A DNA stretch of 64,000 nt, taken from contig NZ_FPBE01000001.1 in NCBI RefSeq assembly GCF_900116625.1, forward strand, positions 248,001-312,000, read 5' to 3'. How positions within the stretch are numbered: the first letter of the stretch is position 1; the number at the start of each line of letters is the position of its first letter. The DNA comes from Idiomarina abyssalis (GTDB lineage Bacteria; Pseudomonadota; Gammaproteobacteria; Enterobacterales; Alteromonadaceae). The translations under genes and the position numbers were made by a program. Shown piece after piece: positions 19,394 through 27,995 of the stretch. Under the pieces are notes generated by a model. The model was not told the DNA's origin. It made no database searches and saw only the letters and a program-made list of their open reading frames with translations.

Positions 19394-20097
19394 CAAAAAA
19401 GGCGAAATGGATTTTTGCCGTTAGCTTTAGCTTTGTAATTTCGATAGTCACAGTCTGGCTAATTAACCAGTACTTACAACAAGAAACGTCACGGAGATTA
19501 GAAGAAGCCTCGAGAAGCACGGGGAGTGTCGTTGTATTTGCTAAGGATTTGACTGCCGGTCACGTACTTTCGGCGAAGGACTTATTGGCTCGCAAGTATC
19601 CGGAAGAATTAATTAATGAAAACTGGTACGTCGAGCGTGAGGCTGGTCTAGTTCTTGGTCGACAGCTTCGAGATTCCGTTGAGCCAGGAGAGCCCGTTTC
19701 CGAACGTGTGTTAGTGAACAATAGAAATAGTGGTCTCTCCGAAAAGTTGCCTAATGGTTATTACGCTATCACGGTTAATACGGATAATTTAGGGCACCAT
19801 AACGCCTTGCTAAAAGAAGGGGATGTGGTTGATATCGTTTTTGTTGGAGATTCATTTGATAAAGGTAGGGAATATAACGCCTTTAGTGCGATAGAAATAT
19901 TTGAAACTCACGGCTTAGAGGAAGGGTACGGCTCGTATTCTTTGACTTTATTAATAGCGCCTAATGAAGTTAAGAGTTTTACCAGAGCCTTGGGGAGTCC
20001 CATGTTGGTATGGGCTCGTGGCCGTCAGTTATCTAAAACAAAAGTTTGGTCCAAAGATTTAAAACAAAGCAAGGTGGAACCATGGAAGGTCCAATAA
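19390..20097 (+). CDS. cpaB: CpaB/RcpC-family Flp pilus assembly protein
   Basis: 235 residues from the ATG at 19390, preceded by AGGAGGG and overlapping the previous stop. An N-terminal membrane helix (WIFAVSFSFVISIVTVWLI) is followed by a SAF/CpaB-type domain (VVVFAKDLTAGHVLSAKDL, PGEPVSERVLV). CpaB/RcpC is a periplasmic component next to the secretin, thought to contact peptidoglycan or stabilise the channel. It directly precedes the secretin gene, the usual order. Confidence 0.82.
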   Translation: MTKKAKWIFAVSFSFVISIVTVWLINQYLQQETSRRLEEASRSTGSVVVFAKDLTAGHVLSAKDLLARKYPEELINENWYVEREAGLVLGRQLRDSVEPGEPVSERVLVNNRNSGLSEKLPNGYYAITVNTDNLGHHNALLKEGDVVDIVFVGDSFDKGREYNAFSAIEIFETHGLEEGYGSYSLTLLIAPNEVKSFTRALGSPMLVWARGRQLSKTKVWSKDLKQSKVEPWKVQ

Positions 20098-21284
20098 AGT
20101 TAATGTGCTCAGCATTACTCTGTTTATTTATCTATATTGCAGGGGCGTATGCTAGTGATCTCTCCTATGTCCTTAAGAAAGGTGAAACTCAAATAGTCAG
20201 TATTGATCCTGGCACAGACATTGTAGTTAGCGACGAGAGCATAGTGGATGTTCATGTTTTAAGTAATTCTCAAGTCGTTCTAAGGGCTTTAGGAGAAGGA
20301 GAGACTGATATTTGGCTCAGTCATCGAGATGAAGTGAGAAAGTTGGACATCAGTGTTTCCGATACTCTTTCCCTATCAACCAGTGCGCGTATCAATGCGA
20401 TTGTGGAAGAAGAAAATGATCTAAGGAAAGTAGATAAGCAAGGAGTGACTGTACTGTCGGGTCAGGTATCGAAAAGGCACTATGATGAATTAAATAGGCT
20501 ATCTCAAAGTAACGAGAGAGTGCTGAACTTAACTGAGCCTTTTTCAAAACAAGCCCCCATGCTTACCCTCCGAGTTAATATTCTGGAGACTAAGCGGCAG
20601 TATCTTGAAGACATTGGAATTCGCTGGCAAGGGACAACCAGTGGACCTACTTTTTCAAGCGCTTTATCCGGGCTATTTGAATGGGATGCAGAAATAAACT
20701 CACAACTAATGCTTATGCAGCGTCGCGGTTTGGCTAAGTTATTAGCGAACCCTACTTTATCTACTCAGAGCGGTGAAAAAGCAACTTTTCTTGCAGGTGG
20801 CGAGTTGCCAATTCCTCAAGTCGTGGCTCAAGGAATGCAGGATGTGACGTTTCGTGAATACGGGATAAAGCTAATTATTGAGCCGGTTGTATTGGCGGAG
20901 AACAAGATAAAGACCCGGTTACATGCAGAACTAAGCAATATTGATCCAGCAGTTTCCGTGTCTGGTGTTCCGGGAATATTGAGTAGACGAACAGAATCAG
21001 TATTTCTATCAAATGACGGAGATACGATGGTTTTATCAGGGCTATTAAGTACGGATGAGTCAGCTCAGGAAGATAACGTTCCAGGGATAGGGGAGCTACC
21101 TGTGATAGAGAATGCTTTCAATAGCCAACAAAGCAGAAGTCAAGCTACGGAACTCGTGATCATGGTTACGGCTGAACGTATGGATACTGCCCAGAAACAA
21201 GCTCGTGACAGGCGCGATAAACTAGCACAGAAAAATGGCTGGTACAGGGATGATTCAATTTTGCAGTTGAAGGAGACATTCTGA
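20082..21284 (+). CDS. cpaC: CpaC/RcpA-family type II/IV secretin
   Basis: 400 residues from the ATG at 20082 (AAGGTGG upstream). A signal peptide ends near AYAS. An N-terminal BON/pilotin-like region has KKGETQIVSIDPG, and the C-terminal secretin domain holds ANPTLSTQSGEKATFLAGG and the VPGIGELPVI signature. It should form the outer-membrane ring through which the pilus leaves. Length is at the short end for RcpA. Overlaps cpaB by 16 bases and tadA by one. Confidence 0.88.
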   Translation: MEGPIKLMCSALLCLFIYIAGAYASDLSYVLKKGETQIVSIDPGTDIVVSDESIVDVHVLSNSQVVLRALGEGETDIWLSHRDEVRKLDISVSDTLSLSTSARINAIVEEENDLRKVDKQGVTVLSGQVSKRHYDELNRLSQSNERVLNLTEPFSKQAPMLTLRVNILETKRQYLEDIGIRWQGTTSGPTFSSALSGLFEWDAEINSQLMLMQRRGLAKLLANPTLSTQSGEKATFLAGGELPIPQVVAQGMQDVTFREYGIKLIIEPVVLAENKIKTRLHAELSNIDPAVSVSGVPGILSRRTESVFLSNDGDTMVLSGLLSTDESAQEDNVPGIGELPVIENAFNSQQSRSQATELVIMVTAERMDTAQKQARDRRDKLAQKNGWYRDDSILQLKETF

Positions 21285-22507
21285 TGGCATCTGTCACCTT
21301 AATTAATTGTCTTAGAGCTCGTTTAGATACACGAGATCCTAGTATTGATGAGATGAATGAGTCCGAATTAAGAGTCTACGCTGAGTCATTCTTAAAAGAG
21401 AACACCAGTGCAGATGATCGAGATATCAAAGATGCAGTCGCTGAAGTTATTGGCTTGGGACCAATTGAAAGGCTTCTTGCTGATGACACTGTGAGTGAAA
21501 TCATGGTGAATAGTTTCGAACATATTTATGTCGAGCGTGCAGGTAAGCTAGAGAGAGCCTTTGAACAATTTAGTAATGAAGCAGCGTTACGCAGAGCTAT
21601 TGATAAAATAGTTCTTCCTCTCGGAAGACATATCGATGAAGCATCCCCAATGGTTGATGCTCGCTTACCTGATGGATCCCGCGTTAATGCTGTATTGGCG
21701 CCTCTTGCAACTAAAGGCTCTTGTCTCACTATACGGAAATTTACGAATAAGTCCTTAACAATAGAAGACTTGGTATCCGGTAACTCTCTGACTCAACAGG
21801 CTGCAGATTTTTTGAAATTCGCCGTTCGTTGTCGTCAGAATATCATTGTATCTGGAGGTACCGGGACAGGGAAAACGACCTTGTTAAATGTCTTATCTCA
21901 GGAGATATCAGAAGAAGAGCGAATATTAACTATTGAAGATGCCGCAGAACTAAGACTGCATCACGATAACTTAATTAGCCTGGAAGCCAGACCCAAAAAC
22001 CAAGAGGGCGTAGGTGCAATTAGCATCAGAGAGCTTGTCATTAACGCATTACGAATGAGGCCAGATAGACTTGTTGTAGGTGAATGCAGGGGACCGGAAG
22101 CTTTAGATATGTTGCAGGCAATGAATACCGGTCATGCAGGCTCGCTTAGTACGGTACACGCAAATAGTGCCAGAGACGCATTGAGACGTTTGGAAATTAT
22201 GGTTCTCATGGGAGGGATTGAGCTGCCTGTTTCAGCTTTGCGGCAACAGATAGCAAGTGCTGTTGACCTTGTTGTACAAATAGCTCGTCTGCCTGATGGC
22301 AGAAGAGCCGTAATTAGTATTAATGAGGTCACAGGAGTCGATGATGATGTTCTTCAAATGTCAGCACTATTTGAATATTCAAGTAGTCAAAAGTCGCTAG
22401 TGAGTAATCAGGTTCTTTGTAAATTCGCGGACGATCAGAGGGAAGATATTCGTGAAGATATATGGAGATCAATTATGGAGGCTGGCTCATGTTCACCCTC
22501 ACTCTAG
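21284..22507 (+). CDS. tadA: TadA/CpaF-family secretion ATPase
   Basis: 407 residues. PilT/VirB11-type hexameric ATPase that powers pilus assembly at the inner membrane. Walker A GGTGTGKTTLL is near residues 192-202. The Asp box region is ILTIEDAAEL; Walker B and His box are in RPDRLVVGECRGPEALD and TGHAGSLSTVHAN. The N-terminal domain contains EIMVNSFEHIYVER, the TadA signature. Slightly shorter than canonical TadA (420-480). TadZ/CpaE, which normally sits just before it, is missing here. Confidence 0.93.
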   Translation: MASVTLINCLRARLDTRDPSIDEMNESELRVYAESFLKENTSADDRDIKDAVAEVIGLGPIERLLADDTVSEIMVNSFEHIYVERAGKLERAFEQFSNEAALRRAIDKIVLPLGRHIDEASPMVDARLPDGSRVNAVLAPLATKGSCLTIRKFTNKSLTIEDLVSGNSLTQQAADFLKFAVRCRQNIIVSGGTGTGKTTLLNVLSQEISEEERILTIEDAAELRLHHDNLISLEARPKNQEGVGAISIRELVINALRMRPDRLVVGECRGPEALDMLQAMNTGHAGSLSTVHANSARDALRRLEIMVLMGGIELPVSALRQQIASAVDLVVQIARLPDGRRAVISINEVTGVDDDVLQMSALFEYSSSQKSLVSNQVLCKFADDQREDIREDIWRSIMEAGSCSPSL

Positions 22508-23340
22508 TACTATTGATTATTATTAGTGGACTTTGTTGGATATGGGTTTTGTCACACCTGACGCCTAAGCGCTATCAAAAAATTGAAGAAGAACTGGCTG
22601 GCTCTGCTGTTCGATCATTAGAAGAGTTTTTCTTGAGGTTACCTGTGAAAACTCTGCTCAGGTTTTACTTGATAGTTGCTTTGTTATTTCCTTTATTAGC
22701 TTGGGCATATGTTGATATTAAGTGGGCCGCTATTACTTTTATTTTTACTTTACTGGCCCCGCCTTTTTCTTATCGATACTTCAAAAAGCGGCGTCTGCTA
22801 AAAATTGAAAAACAACTTCCAGGAATGTTGATTGCTTTAAGTAACCAAATTAGAAGTGGAACAAGCGTTGGTTCAGCTCTAAAGAGCTTTAAAGGGAATA
22901 TGACTGCTCCTCTTGGTCAGGAGATAGATGAGTTATTGAGACAGGAGAAAATGGGAAAACCGCTCATAGACTGCTTAGAGCATTGGCAATTCAGGCTGCC
23001 AATCTTCTCAATAAAGCTCGTGGTTCAATCTTTGGTTTTAGGTTTGAGAAGCGGAGGTCAGCAGTCGGAGTTATTTCTGAGGTTAGCGGATAATTTACAG
23101 CAACAGCAGCACCTTCGAGAGCGTCAACTGACTCTTACTTCGCAAGCTAGAATGCAAGCGAAAATTCTAGTTCTGATGCCGGTTGGATTGTATTTCCTTT
23201 TGAGCTGGATTAAGCCAGAGCATACCGCACTTTTTACGGAGTCTCTCGTCGGTATTTTTATGTTGATGACTGCTTTTTTCTTAATGTCAATTGGCGGGTG
23301 GATGGTTAAACGTATTATGCATCCAGAAGATGAAAGATGA
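22489..23340 (+). CDS. tadB: TadB-family inner-membrane platform protein
   Basis: 283 residues from the ATG at 22489, which follows GGAGG; a start at 22462 is also possible. It has a type II secretion F domain (about 110-240: LPGMLIALSNQIRSGTSVGSAL) and membrane helices at both ends. TadB and TadC form the inner-membrane platform for TadA. Overlaps tadA by about 19 bases and tadC by 4. Confidence 0.87.
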   Translation: MFTLTLVLLIIISGLCWIWVLSHLTPKRYQKIEEELAGSAVRSLEEFFLRLPVKTLLRFYLIVALLFPLLAWAYVDIKWAAITFIFTLLAPPFSYRYFKKRRLLKIEKQLPGMLIALSNQIRSGTSVGSALKSFKGNMTAPLGQEIDELLRQEKMGKPLIDCLEHWQFRLPIFSIKLVVQSLVLGLRSGGQQSELFLRLADNLQQQQHLRERQLTLTSQARMQAKILVLMPVGLYFLLSWIKPEHTALFTESLVGIFMLMTAFFLMSIGGWMVKRIMHPEDER

Positions 23341-24125
23341 TTCTAATAGCCTTATTAATATTTGCCGCATCATTAAGTTGCGTATTGCTCGCTGTGACAG
23401 TTTGGCAGTTTCTAGCTCTTGGAGACAAGCTTGATAATTTAATATCGACGATCTGGCTTTACCTACCTGAAAGATCAAGGAAATGGATTGCCAGTCATTT
23501 AAAAATCGAAACTTTAAATAGCGAAGCCCGTTCTTTTTTCTTCTGGATCGTAATGGCTAGTGTATCAGTAGGAGTGTATTGGGCGTCCGGGGTTTGGCTG
23601 GCGTTAGCGATTTATATATTGCTGATACTGCAAGTAATTAACAAGAGAAGAGTTGCAGCTAGGAAAAGTAATCGCGCTGTAGTTCGCCAGTTACCTGACT
23701 TCTGCGATTTAATCGCAATGATGATCGCCTCTGGTGTCCCTCTTATTTCAGCGTTGGAAAAAGTGTCCGAATCATGTAGTGAGCTACTGCTTGCGACTGA
23801 AATAAGAGCGATGCTGAGCCGACTACGGAGGGGAGCTAGTTTTTCAAAGTCTATGGAGGAGCTTTCGGAACGGTATGAGGCTAATGAACTTAAAGAGTGG
23901 AGCTTAATGCTGATTAAAGGGTATCAACAGGGGGCAAGTCTCACAAAGTCATTACGGTTTTATGCGAATCAACTGAGACAGGAGTTACTTAACTCGGCTG
24001 AGAAAAGAGCTCAGGAAGCTCCTGTTAAGTTGTTGTTTCCACTGGTAACTTGTTTTTTTCCAGTAAATTTTTTGGTTATTTTGGGGCCTGTTATTGTGCA
24101 GTTAAGCCAAGGAGGGTTTGGATGA
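23337..24125 (+). CDS. tadC: TadC-family inner-membrane platform protein
   Basis: 262 residues, with a T2SS-F domain (LPDFCDLIAMMIASGVPLISALEKV, about 119-143 in outline) and terminal membrane segments ending FPLVTCFFPVNFLVILGPVIV. Partner of TadB in the pilus platform. Start overlaps tadB (ATGA) and end overlaps the next gene by 4 bases. Confidence 0.87.
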   Translation: MILIALLIFAASLSCVLLAVTVWQFLALGDKLDNLISTIWLYLPERSRKWIASHLKIETLNSEARSFFFWIVMASVSVGVYWASGVWLALAIYILLILQVINKRRVAARKSNRAVVRQLPDFCDLIAMMIASGVPLISALEKVSESCSELLLATEIRAMLSRLRRGASFSKSMEELSERYEANELKEWSLMLIKGYQQGASLTKSLRFYANQLRQELLNSAEKRAQEAPVKLLFPLVTCFFPVNFLVILGPVIVQLSQGGFG

Positions 24126-24514
24126 GTGAAAGTCGGGAAGTGACTTTATGGCCTAAAGTAAAAGAAATGAAAAAGTTTCATCAGCGATTAATAGGGATGA
24201 TGAATGAACCGCAACCAACACCAGATAGAGCTTTTTGGTTCCCATTCTGTAAATCAATTCACACGTGGGGAATGAAGGAACCTATCGATGTTGTTGCTCT
24301 GGATAAAGATAGAATTATTATCGAGGTTCGCCGTTTGATATGTCCAAATGAAGTTGCGCGCTTTAAGGGAGCATATGGATTAATTGAAATGGCTTCAGGA
24401 AGTTTTTGGCCCTTAGAAAAATGGATTGGAAAGAAACTAAAATTTGTTAAAGCGCATGGAGAGCGAAATGAAAAGAAACCTTACGATTGTAGTATTTCTA
24501 TTGAGCTTAGTTAG
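24122..24514 (+). CDS. DUF192-like protein in the Tad operon
   Basis: 130 residues from the ATG at 24122 (ATGA overlap with tadC). The segment SIHTWGMKEPIDVVALDKD, followed by EVRRLICPN and a glycine-containing EMASGSFWPLEKWIGKK, follows the DUF192 plan (W-M-x-x-P-I-D, then A/Y-x-x-E-x-x-x-G). DUF192 has no agreed biochemical function. No signal peptide is seen, whereas many DUF192 proteins are exported. Being inside the operon suggests an accessory role in the apparatus. Confidence 0.6.
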   Translation: MSESREVTLWPKVKEMKKFHQRLIGMMNEPQPTPDRAFWFPFCKSIHTWGMKEPIDVVALDKDRIIIEVRRLICPNEVARFKGAYGLIEMASGSFWPLEKWIGKKLKFVKAHGERNEKKPYDCSISIELS

Positions 24515-24929
24515 TTCTGGGTGTAGTACAACGGTTCAGGAGAAGCTTGCACGAGAACAAAGTTTTGAATCTGCAATTAATTGGTATCAAACCGGTGATC
24601 TTCTGTCAGCGGAGCAGCATTTGCATTGGTTGCATAAAAAGGGACTTGGAACAGATAAAAGCTGGAAATTGCTAGGTAATATTTACTTCAGACAGTATAG
24701 GTTTGAGGCGAGTCAGTCAGCTTACAGAAACTCACTGAAAATGAATGCAGCAGACGAGGAAGTCTGGTTTAACTTGGCTTTATTAAGCCTTCGGCAAACA
24801 ACGAACATTTTAATGGATGCGCGAGTAGAGTTGGATACTTTTGATGGAGAGCTCGAAATGTTATTACGTGAGCTACTAGAGCTTCAGAAAGCTAGATTGC
24901 ATGAGACACCAAGAGATGAGTCGGCATAG
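24468..24929 (+). CDS. TadD-like TPR lipoprotein
   Basis: 153 residues from the ATG at 24468 (GGAG nearby). A lipoprotein signal peptide ends LVSSGC. Two or more TPR-like helical repeats follow (YRFEASQSAYRNSLKMNAADEE-type). TadD lipoproteins are needed for secretin assembly, acting as pilotins. Being last in the operon and a TPR lipoprotein fits TadD, although the sequence is short. The start overlaps the DUF192 gene by 47 bases. Confidence 0.7.
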   Translation: MKRNLTIVVFLLSLVSSGCSTTVQEKLAREQSFESAINWYQTGDLLSAEQHLHWLHKKGLGTDKSWKLLGNIYFRQYRFEASQSAYRNSLKMNAADEEVWFNLALLSLRQTTNILMDARVELDTFDGELEMLLRELLELQKARLHETPRDESA

Positions 24930-25050
24930 TTGAAAATGATGCTTAAAGAGTTTTGATAAAGTGTAAGTATGACTTTTGTTCCTTGTTTTCAAATCGAAGA
25001 CTTGCTCACAACCGTACACTCTAAATAGTAAAAACCAGGAGCAACAAATA

Positions 25051-25899
25051 ATGAAACTCTTCTTCTCTGTGGTGTTGTGGCTTAGTGTGTGTACTGCGGT
25101 AATGGCGGCTGATTACTCTATTGAAAAGGTTAAGGGTAATGTCTATCGGTTTTCAGCAGGCCATTACCATTCTGTGTTTATGGTTACGCAGCAGGGTCTT
25201 TTTGTTACTGATCCCATTAATAAAAAAGCTGCCCAGCATCTTAAGCAGCAGCTAGCAAAGCGTTTTGATCAGCCCATACGTTATTTAGCGTACAGCCATA
25301 ATCACGTAGACCATACGTTGGGTGGCGATGTTATAGCGCAGCAGGGTGTAGAGGTTATCGCCCATAAATACGCAGACCAAGACTTGCGCTGGACAAAAGC
25401 ACCCACAGCCTTACCTACTATGACCTTTAGCGACGAGTTGACGGTAAAGTTGGGTGAGCACTCGGTTCAAATGAAGTACTACGGTCCTAATAACGGCAGA
25501 GGCTCAGTCAGTATGCGTTTTATGCCGGAGAATGTCCTGTTCGTGGCCGACTGGATAGTGCTTGGTCGTATGCCTTATGAGACCCTGCCAGGGTATGACA
25601 TTCATGGAATGATCAACTCAACACAGCAAGTGTTAAAGGAGCAGCCTTTTGATGTATTTGTGGGCGCTCATGCCGATATGGGATCACGAAAGGACGTTGT
25701 GCGCTATTTAAGCTACCTTGAAGCCTTATATGCCGAAGTGCGTGACGGCATGCTGGCAGGTAAAAGTCTGGAAACGCTGCAACAGGACATAAAGCTTGAT
25801 GAGTTTTCCGATTTAAAAATGTATGACCAGTGGCTACCGCAGAATATAGAGGGTGTTTACAAAACATTTATTGAGCAATCATATTTTGATCGCCGATAA
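25051..25899 (+). CDS. Exported metallo-beta-lactamase-fold hydrolase
   Basis: 282 residues from the ATG at 25051 (AGGAG upstream). It has an N-terminal signal peptide (to about residue 19, VMAA). The MBL zinc motif HNHVDH is near residue 90, and further ligands are likely in FVADWI and VGAHADM. Periplasmic hydrolase of unknown substrate. Transcribed after a 121-bp gap from the Tad operon, and its base composition resembles the rest of the chromosome, so it marks the right boundary of that locus. Confidence 0.8.
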   Translation: MKLFFSVVLWLSVCTAVMAADYSIEKVKGNVYRFSAGHYHSVFMVTQQGLFVTDPINKKAAQHLKQQLAKRFDQPIRYLAYSHNHVDHTLGGDVIAQQGVEVIAHKYADQDLRWTKAPTALPTMTFSDELTVKLGEHSVQMKYYGPNNGRGSVSMRFMPENVLFVADWIVLGRMPYETLPGYDIHGMINSTQQVLKEQPFDVFVGAHADMGSRKDVVRYLSYLEALYAEVRDGMLAGKSLETLQQDIKLDEFSDLKMYDQWLPQNIEGVYKTFIEQSYFDRR

Positions 25900-25933
25900 T
25901 AGCTGCAGTTTTTTACTCATGGAACTCAATGAC

Positions 25934-26149
25934 ATGACCATAAAACCAGGCATTTACGAGCATTACAAAGGCGGACGTTACCGCGTTATTGATACCGCCC
26001 GCCACAGTGAAACTGAAGAGTGGGTGGTGCTTTATCAGCCCCTTTACGGTGAACAAAAGCTTTGGGTACGCCCCTTTGATATGTTCGTGGAAACAGTAAA
26101 TGTGAACGGTACCCAGGTACCGCGGTTTCAATTTGTTGGTAACGAGTAG
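25934..26149 (+). CDS. DUF1653 protein
   Basis: 71 residues from the ATG at 25934. It begins MTIKPGIYEHYKGGRYRVID, the standard start of DUF1653 proteins, and contains LYQPLYGEQKLWVRPFDMF. Small cytosolic protein of unknown function. A start at 25919 (six codons earlier) is possible but has no clear ribosome binding site. Followed after 9 bp by the DUF1543 gene, probably co-transcribed. Confidence 0.85.
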   Translation: MTIKPGIYEHYKGGRYRVIDTARHSETEEWVVLYQPLYGEQKLWVRPFDMFVETVNVNGTQVPRFQFVGNE

Positions 26150-26158
26150 GGTAAAACA

Positions 26159-26692
26159 ATGAGCGAAACCGATAACAAGCTGTTTCTGGTTTATGTGGGT
26201 GGCACAGCCCCCGGTGCCAATATTGAGCTGCACGACGTTCGCTTTGTGGTGGGTAAGTGCATGGAAGATACCTATCCTGCCATTCGCAAAGGCTGGTTTG
26301 GTACACAGAAAGGACTGCACCTGGACAGCTTTGTTCACTTGCACCACGTAGATGGCTACCGTATTCATCTTACCCAAACCAAGCCGGCTGAAACTTCGGG
26401 TAAGCAGCTATACTTTGTGAACTTTGGCGGCTATTTCTCCAATAAACTTGCTGAGTATCACGACTTTACCGTGGTGGTTGCTGACTCATCGAGTTCGGCA
26501 AAGCAACTGGCGCGTGCGCAAGTATCTAAAGCAGGCTTAGCTGGCGCAGAGCAAATTCATAAAGACGACTTATTGGCTGTGGATGACTGCCTGTGCGTAG
26601 ACCTGGTGGATGAGCATTTCATAACGCTTGAATACGACGGTGAACAGCAGGAATTAGTGCCGGACTGGAAAGGTTATCAGCCATTGCCATAA
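26159..26692 (+). CDS. DUF1543 protein
   Basis: 177 residues matching DUF1543 by LFLVYVGGTAPGANIELHD and a second half-repeat around LYFVNFGGYFSNKLAEYHD. The two related halves suggest an internal duplication. Cytosolic, no signal peptide, function unknown. Confidence 0.8.
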   Translation: MSETDNKLFLVYVGGTAPGANIELHDVRFVVGKCMEDTYPAIRKGWFGTQKGLHLDSFVHLHHVDGYRIHLTQTKPAETSGKQLYFVNFGGYFSNKLAEYHDFTVVVADSSSSAKQLARAQVSKAGLAGAEQIHKDDLLAVDDCLCVDLVDEHFITLEYDGEQQELVPDWKGYQPLP

Positions 26693-26698
26693 ATTTTT

Positions 26699-26729
26699 TG
26701 CATCCAAAAGTATTCGTTGTTGTGTCTAA
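26699..26729 (+). promoter_or_regulatory. Candidate ECF sigma promoter
   Basis: TGCATCC at 26699-26705 and GTCTAA at 26724-26729 are separated by 18 bp, just upstream of the DUF6249-sigma operon. The pair resembles an ECF-type -35/-10 set, which would make the operon autoregulated. This is inference from one site only. Confidence 0.4.
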
Positions 26730-26770
26730 TACTGTGTAAGTCAAACAATTGAACAACAATAGGGGGCGTT

Positions 26771-27118
26771 ATGTCCGATCTTTGGGTACCAATTACAGCT
26801 ATGCTGAGTATTTCAATCGTTATTATTGTGGGCTTGGCTTTATCGGCTCATCATAAAAAGCATTTACAGTTAACTTTGCAAAAGCATCTGGAAAACGGAG
26901 GCACACTAACTTCGGAGCTTTTAGGGCAGTTGGGCACTTCGCCCAGTAGTCGTCATGGCGACCGTCGTAAAGGTCTGGTTTTGGTGTCAGCAGGGCTGGC
27001 CTGTTTAGTGGCCGGGTGGTCAGTGGGTGACTTGGATGTTGGCGTTATGTTCGGGGTTTTCCCGGTATTTATTGGCGTCGCCTTCTTAATTTCGGCTTAC
27101 TTAACTAACGATGAATGA
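26771..27118 (+). CDS. DUF6249-like small membrane protein
   Basis: 115 residues: an N-terminal membrane helix, a cytoplasmic basic segment (HHKKHLQ..., RHGDRRKG), then two helices. The arrangement and position before an ECF sigma factor match DUF6249-type proteins. AGGGGG precedes the ATG. The stop overlaps the sigma gene start. Possible sensor or anti-sigma partner, not proven. Confidence 0.6.
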   Translation: MSDLWVPITAMLSISIVIIVGLALSAHHKKHLQLTLQKHLENGGTLTSELLGQLGTSPSSRHGDRRKGLVLVSAGLACLVAGWSVGDLDVGVMFGVFPVFIGVAFLISAYLTNDE

Positions 27119-27653
27119 TAAAGCGCTGATTGCACGGGTTATTGCCCGTGGCGATCAGCACGCCTTCGCGACTCTGGTTCGCCAGCATCAAAATGGCGTC
27201 CGGAACTTTCTGCGTCGATTAACCGCGGGCGATCACGCACAAGCGGATGACTTGGCGCAGGAGGTGTTTTTGCGCGCCTACAAGAGCCTGAAAAGTTTCC
27301 GTGCCGAGGCAAGTTTCAGTAGTTGGCTGCACAGCATTGCGTATCGTAGCTTTTTAAATGAGCGGCGTAAGTCGCATCACCATAATGAGGTAGCTGGCGA
27401 CGCCTTGCCTTTCATGCCGGGGCCATCCAGTACGGTTGATAGCGACATTATGGTTGAGCGGCTAATGCGGCATCTTTCGGTGCCGGAACGCACCTGTTTA
27501 ACCTTGTCTTTAAGTGCCGGAATGAGCCATCAGGAAATTGTCGCGATTACTGACTTACCGCTTGGCACGGTTAAATCTCATATTGCCCGGGGAAAACAAA
27601 AGCTGATTGATATTGTCAGCGCCCCACAAAACAAGCAGGAGGTTGCCTCATGA
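27111..27653 (+). CDS. ECF-type RNA polymerase sigma factor
   Basis: 180 residues. Sigma-70 region 2 is seen at DDLAQEVFLRAYKSLKSF (about 47-64). Region 4 with its helix-turn-helix is at GMSHQEIVAITDLPLGTVKSHIARGKQKL (in outline, about 138-166). It overlaps the upstream membrane-protein gene by 8 bases and the downstream gene by 4. The signal it responds to is unknown. Confidence 0.9.
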   Translation: MNDKALIARVIARGDQHAFATLVRQHQNGVRNFLRRLTAGDHAQADDLAQEVFLRAYKSLKSFRAEASFSSWLHSIAYRSFLNERRKSHHHNEVAGDALPFMPGPSSTVDSDIMVERLMRHLSVPERTCLTLSLSAGMSHQEIVAITDLPLGTVKSHIARGKQKLIDIVSAPQNKQEVAS

Positions 27654-27949
27654 GTGCACCCGAACATGACGCTTTGAATGATCTTCTCAGCTATAAAACT
27701 CGCTTAGTTGATGAAAGCTTTACTGAGCAAACGTTTAGCTCAATTCGAAAGTCTGAGAAGAGACGTCGCATTCTTGTTTTGCTGGCATTTATGAGTGCGC
27801 TGTTGGTAGCGGCTGCTTTATGGGTGGTGTCGGGGAATCAAATTCTGGCTCCGGTACGGAGTTTCATGGCTCAGTCACCGTACTTGCTCACACTGGCTAT
27901 TGTAGCTTTTTGCTCAATAACGTTCTGGTCAACGCAGCAACGGAGTTAG
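27650..27949 (+). CDS. Two-helix membrane protein, possible anti-sigma factor
   Basis: 99 residues. A soluble N-terminal half of about 40 residues is followed by two hydrophobic helices (VLLAFMSALLVAAALWVV and PYLLTLAIVAFCSITFW). The overlap with the sigma gene (ATGA) and this topology fit an anti-sigma factor lacking the ZAS zinc motif. No family recognised. Confidence 0.55.
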   Translation: MSAPEHDALNDLLSYKTRLVDESFTEQTFSSIRKSEKRRRILVLLAFMSALLVAAALWVVSGNQILAPVRSFMAQSPYLLTLAIVAFCSITFWSTQQRS

Positions 27950-27995
27950 CGCGGTAATGCACTTTACGCGTAAATTGAAATACCGGTCGTACAGG

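Noticed and set aside
25913-26377. Open frames on the minus strand across the DUF1653/DUF1543 genes
   Set aside because: Both plus-strand genes have family matches and ribosome binding sites, so the antisense frames are shadows.
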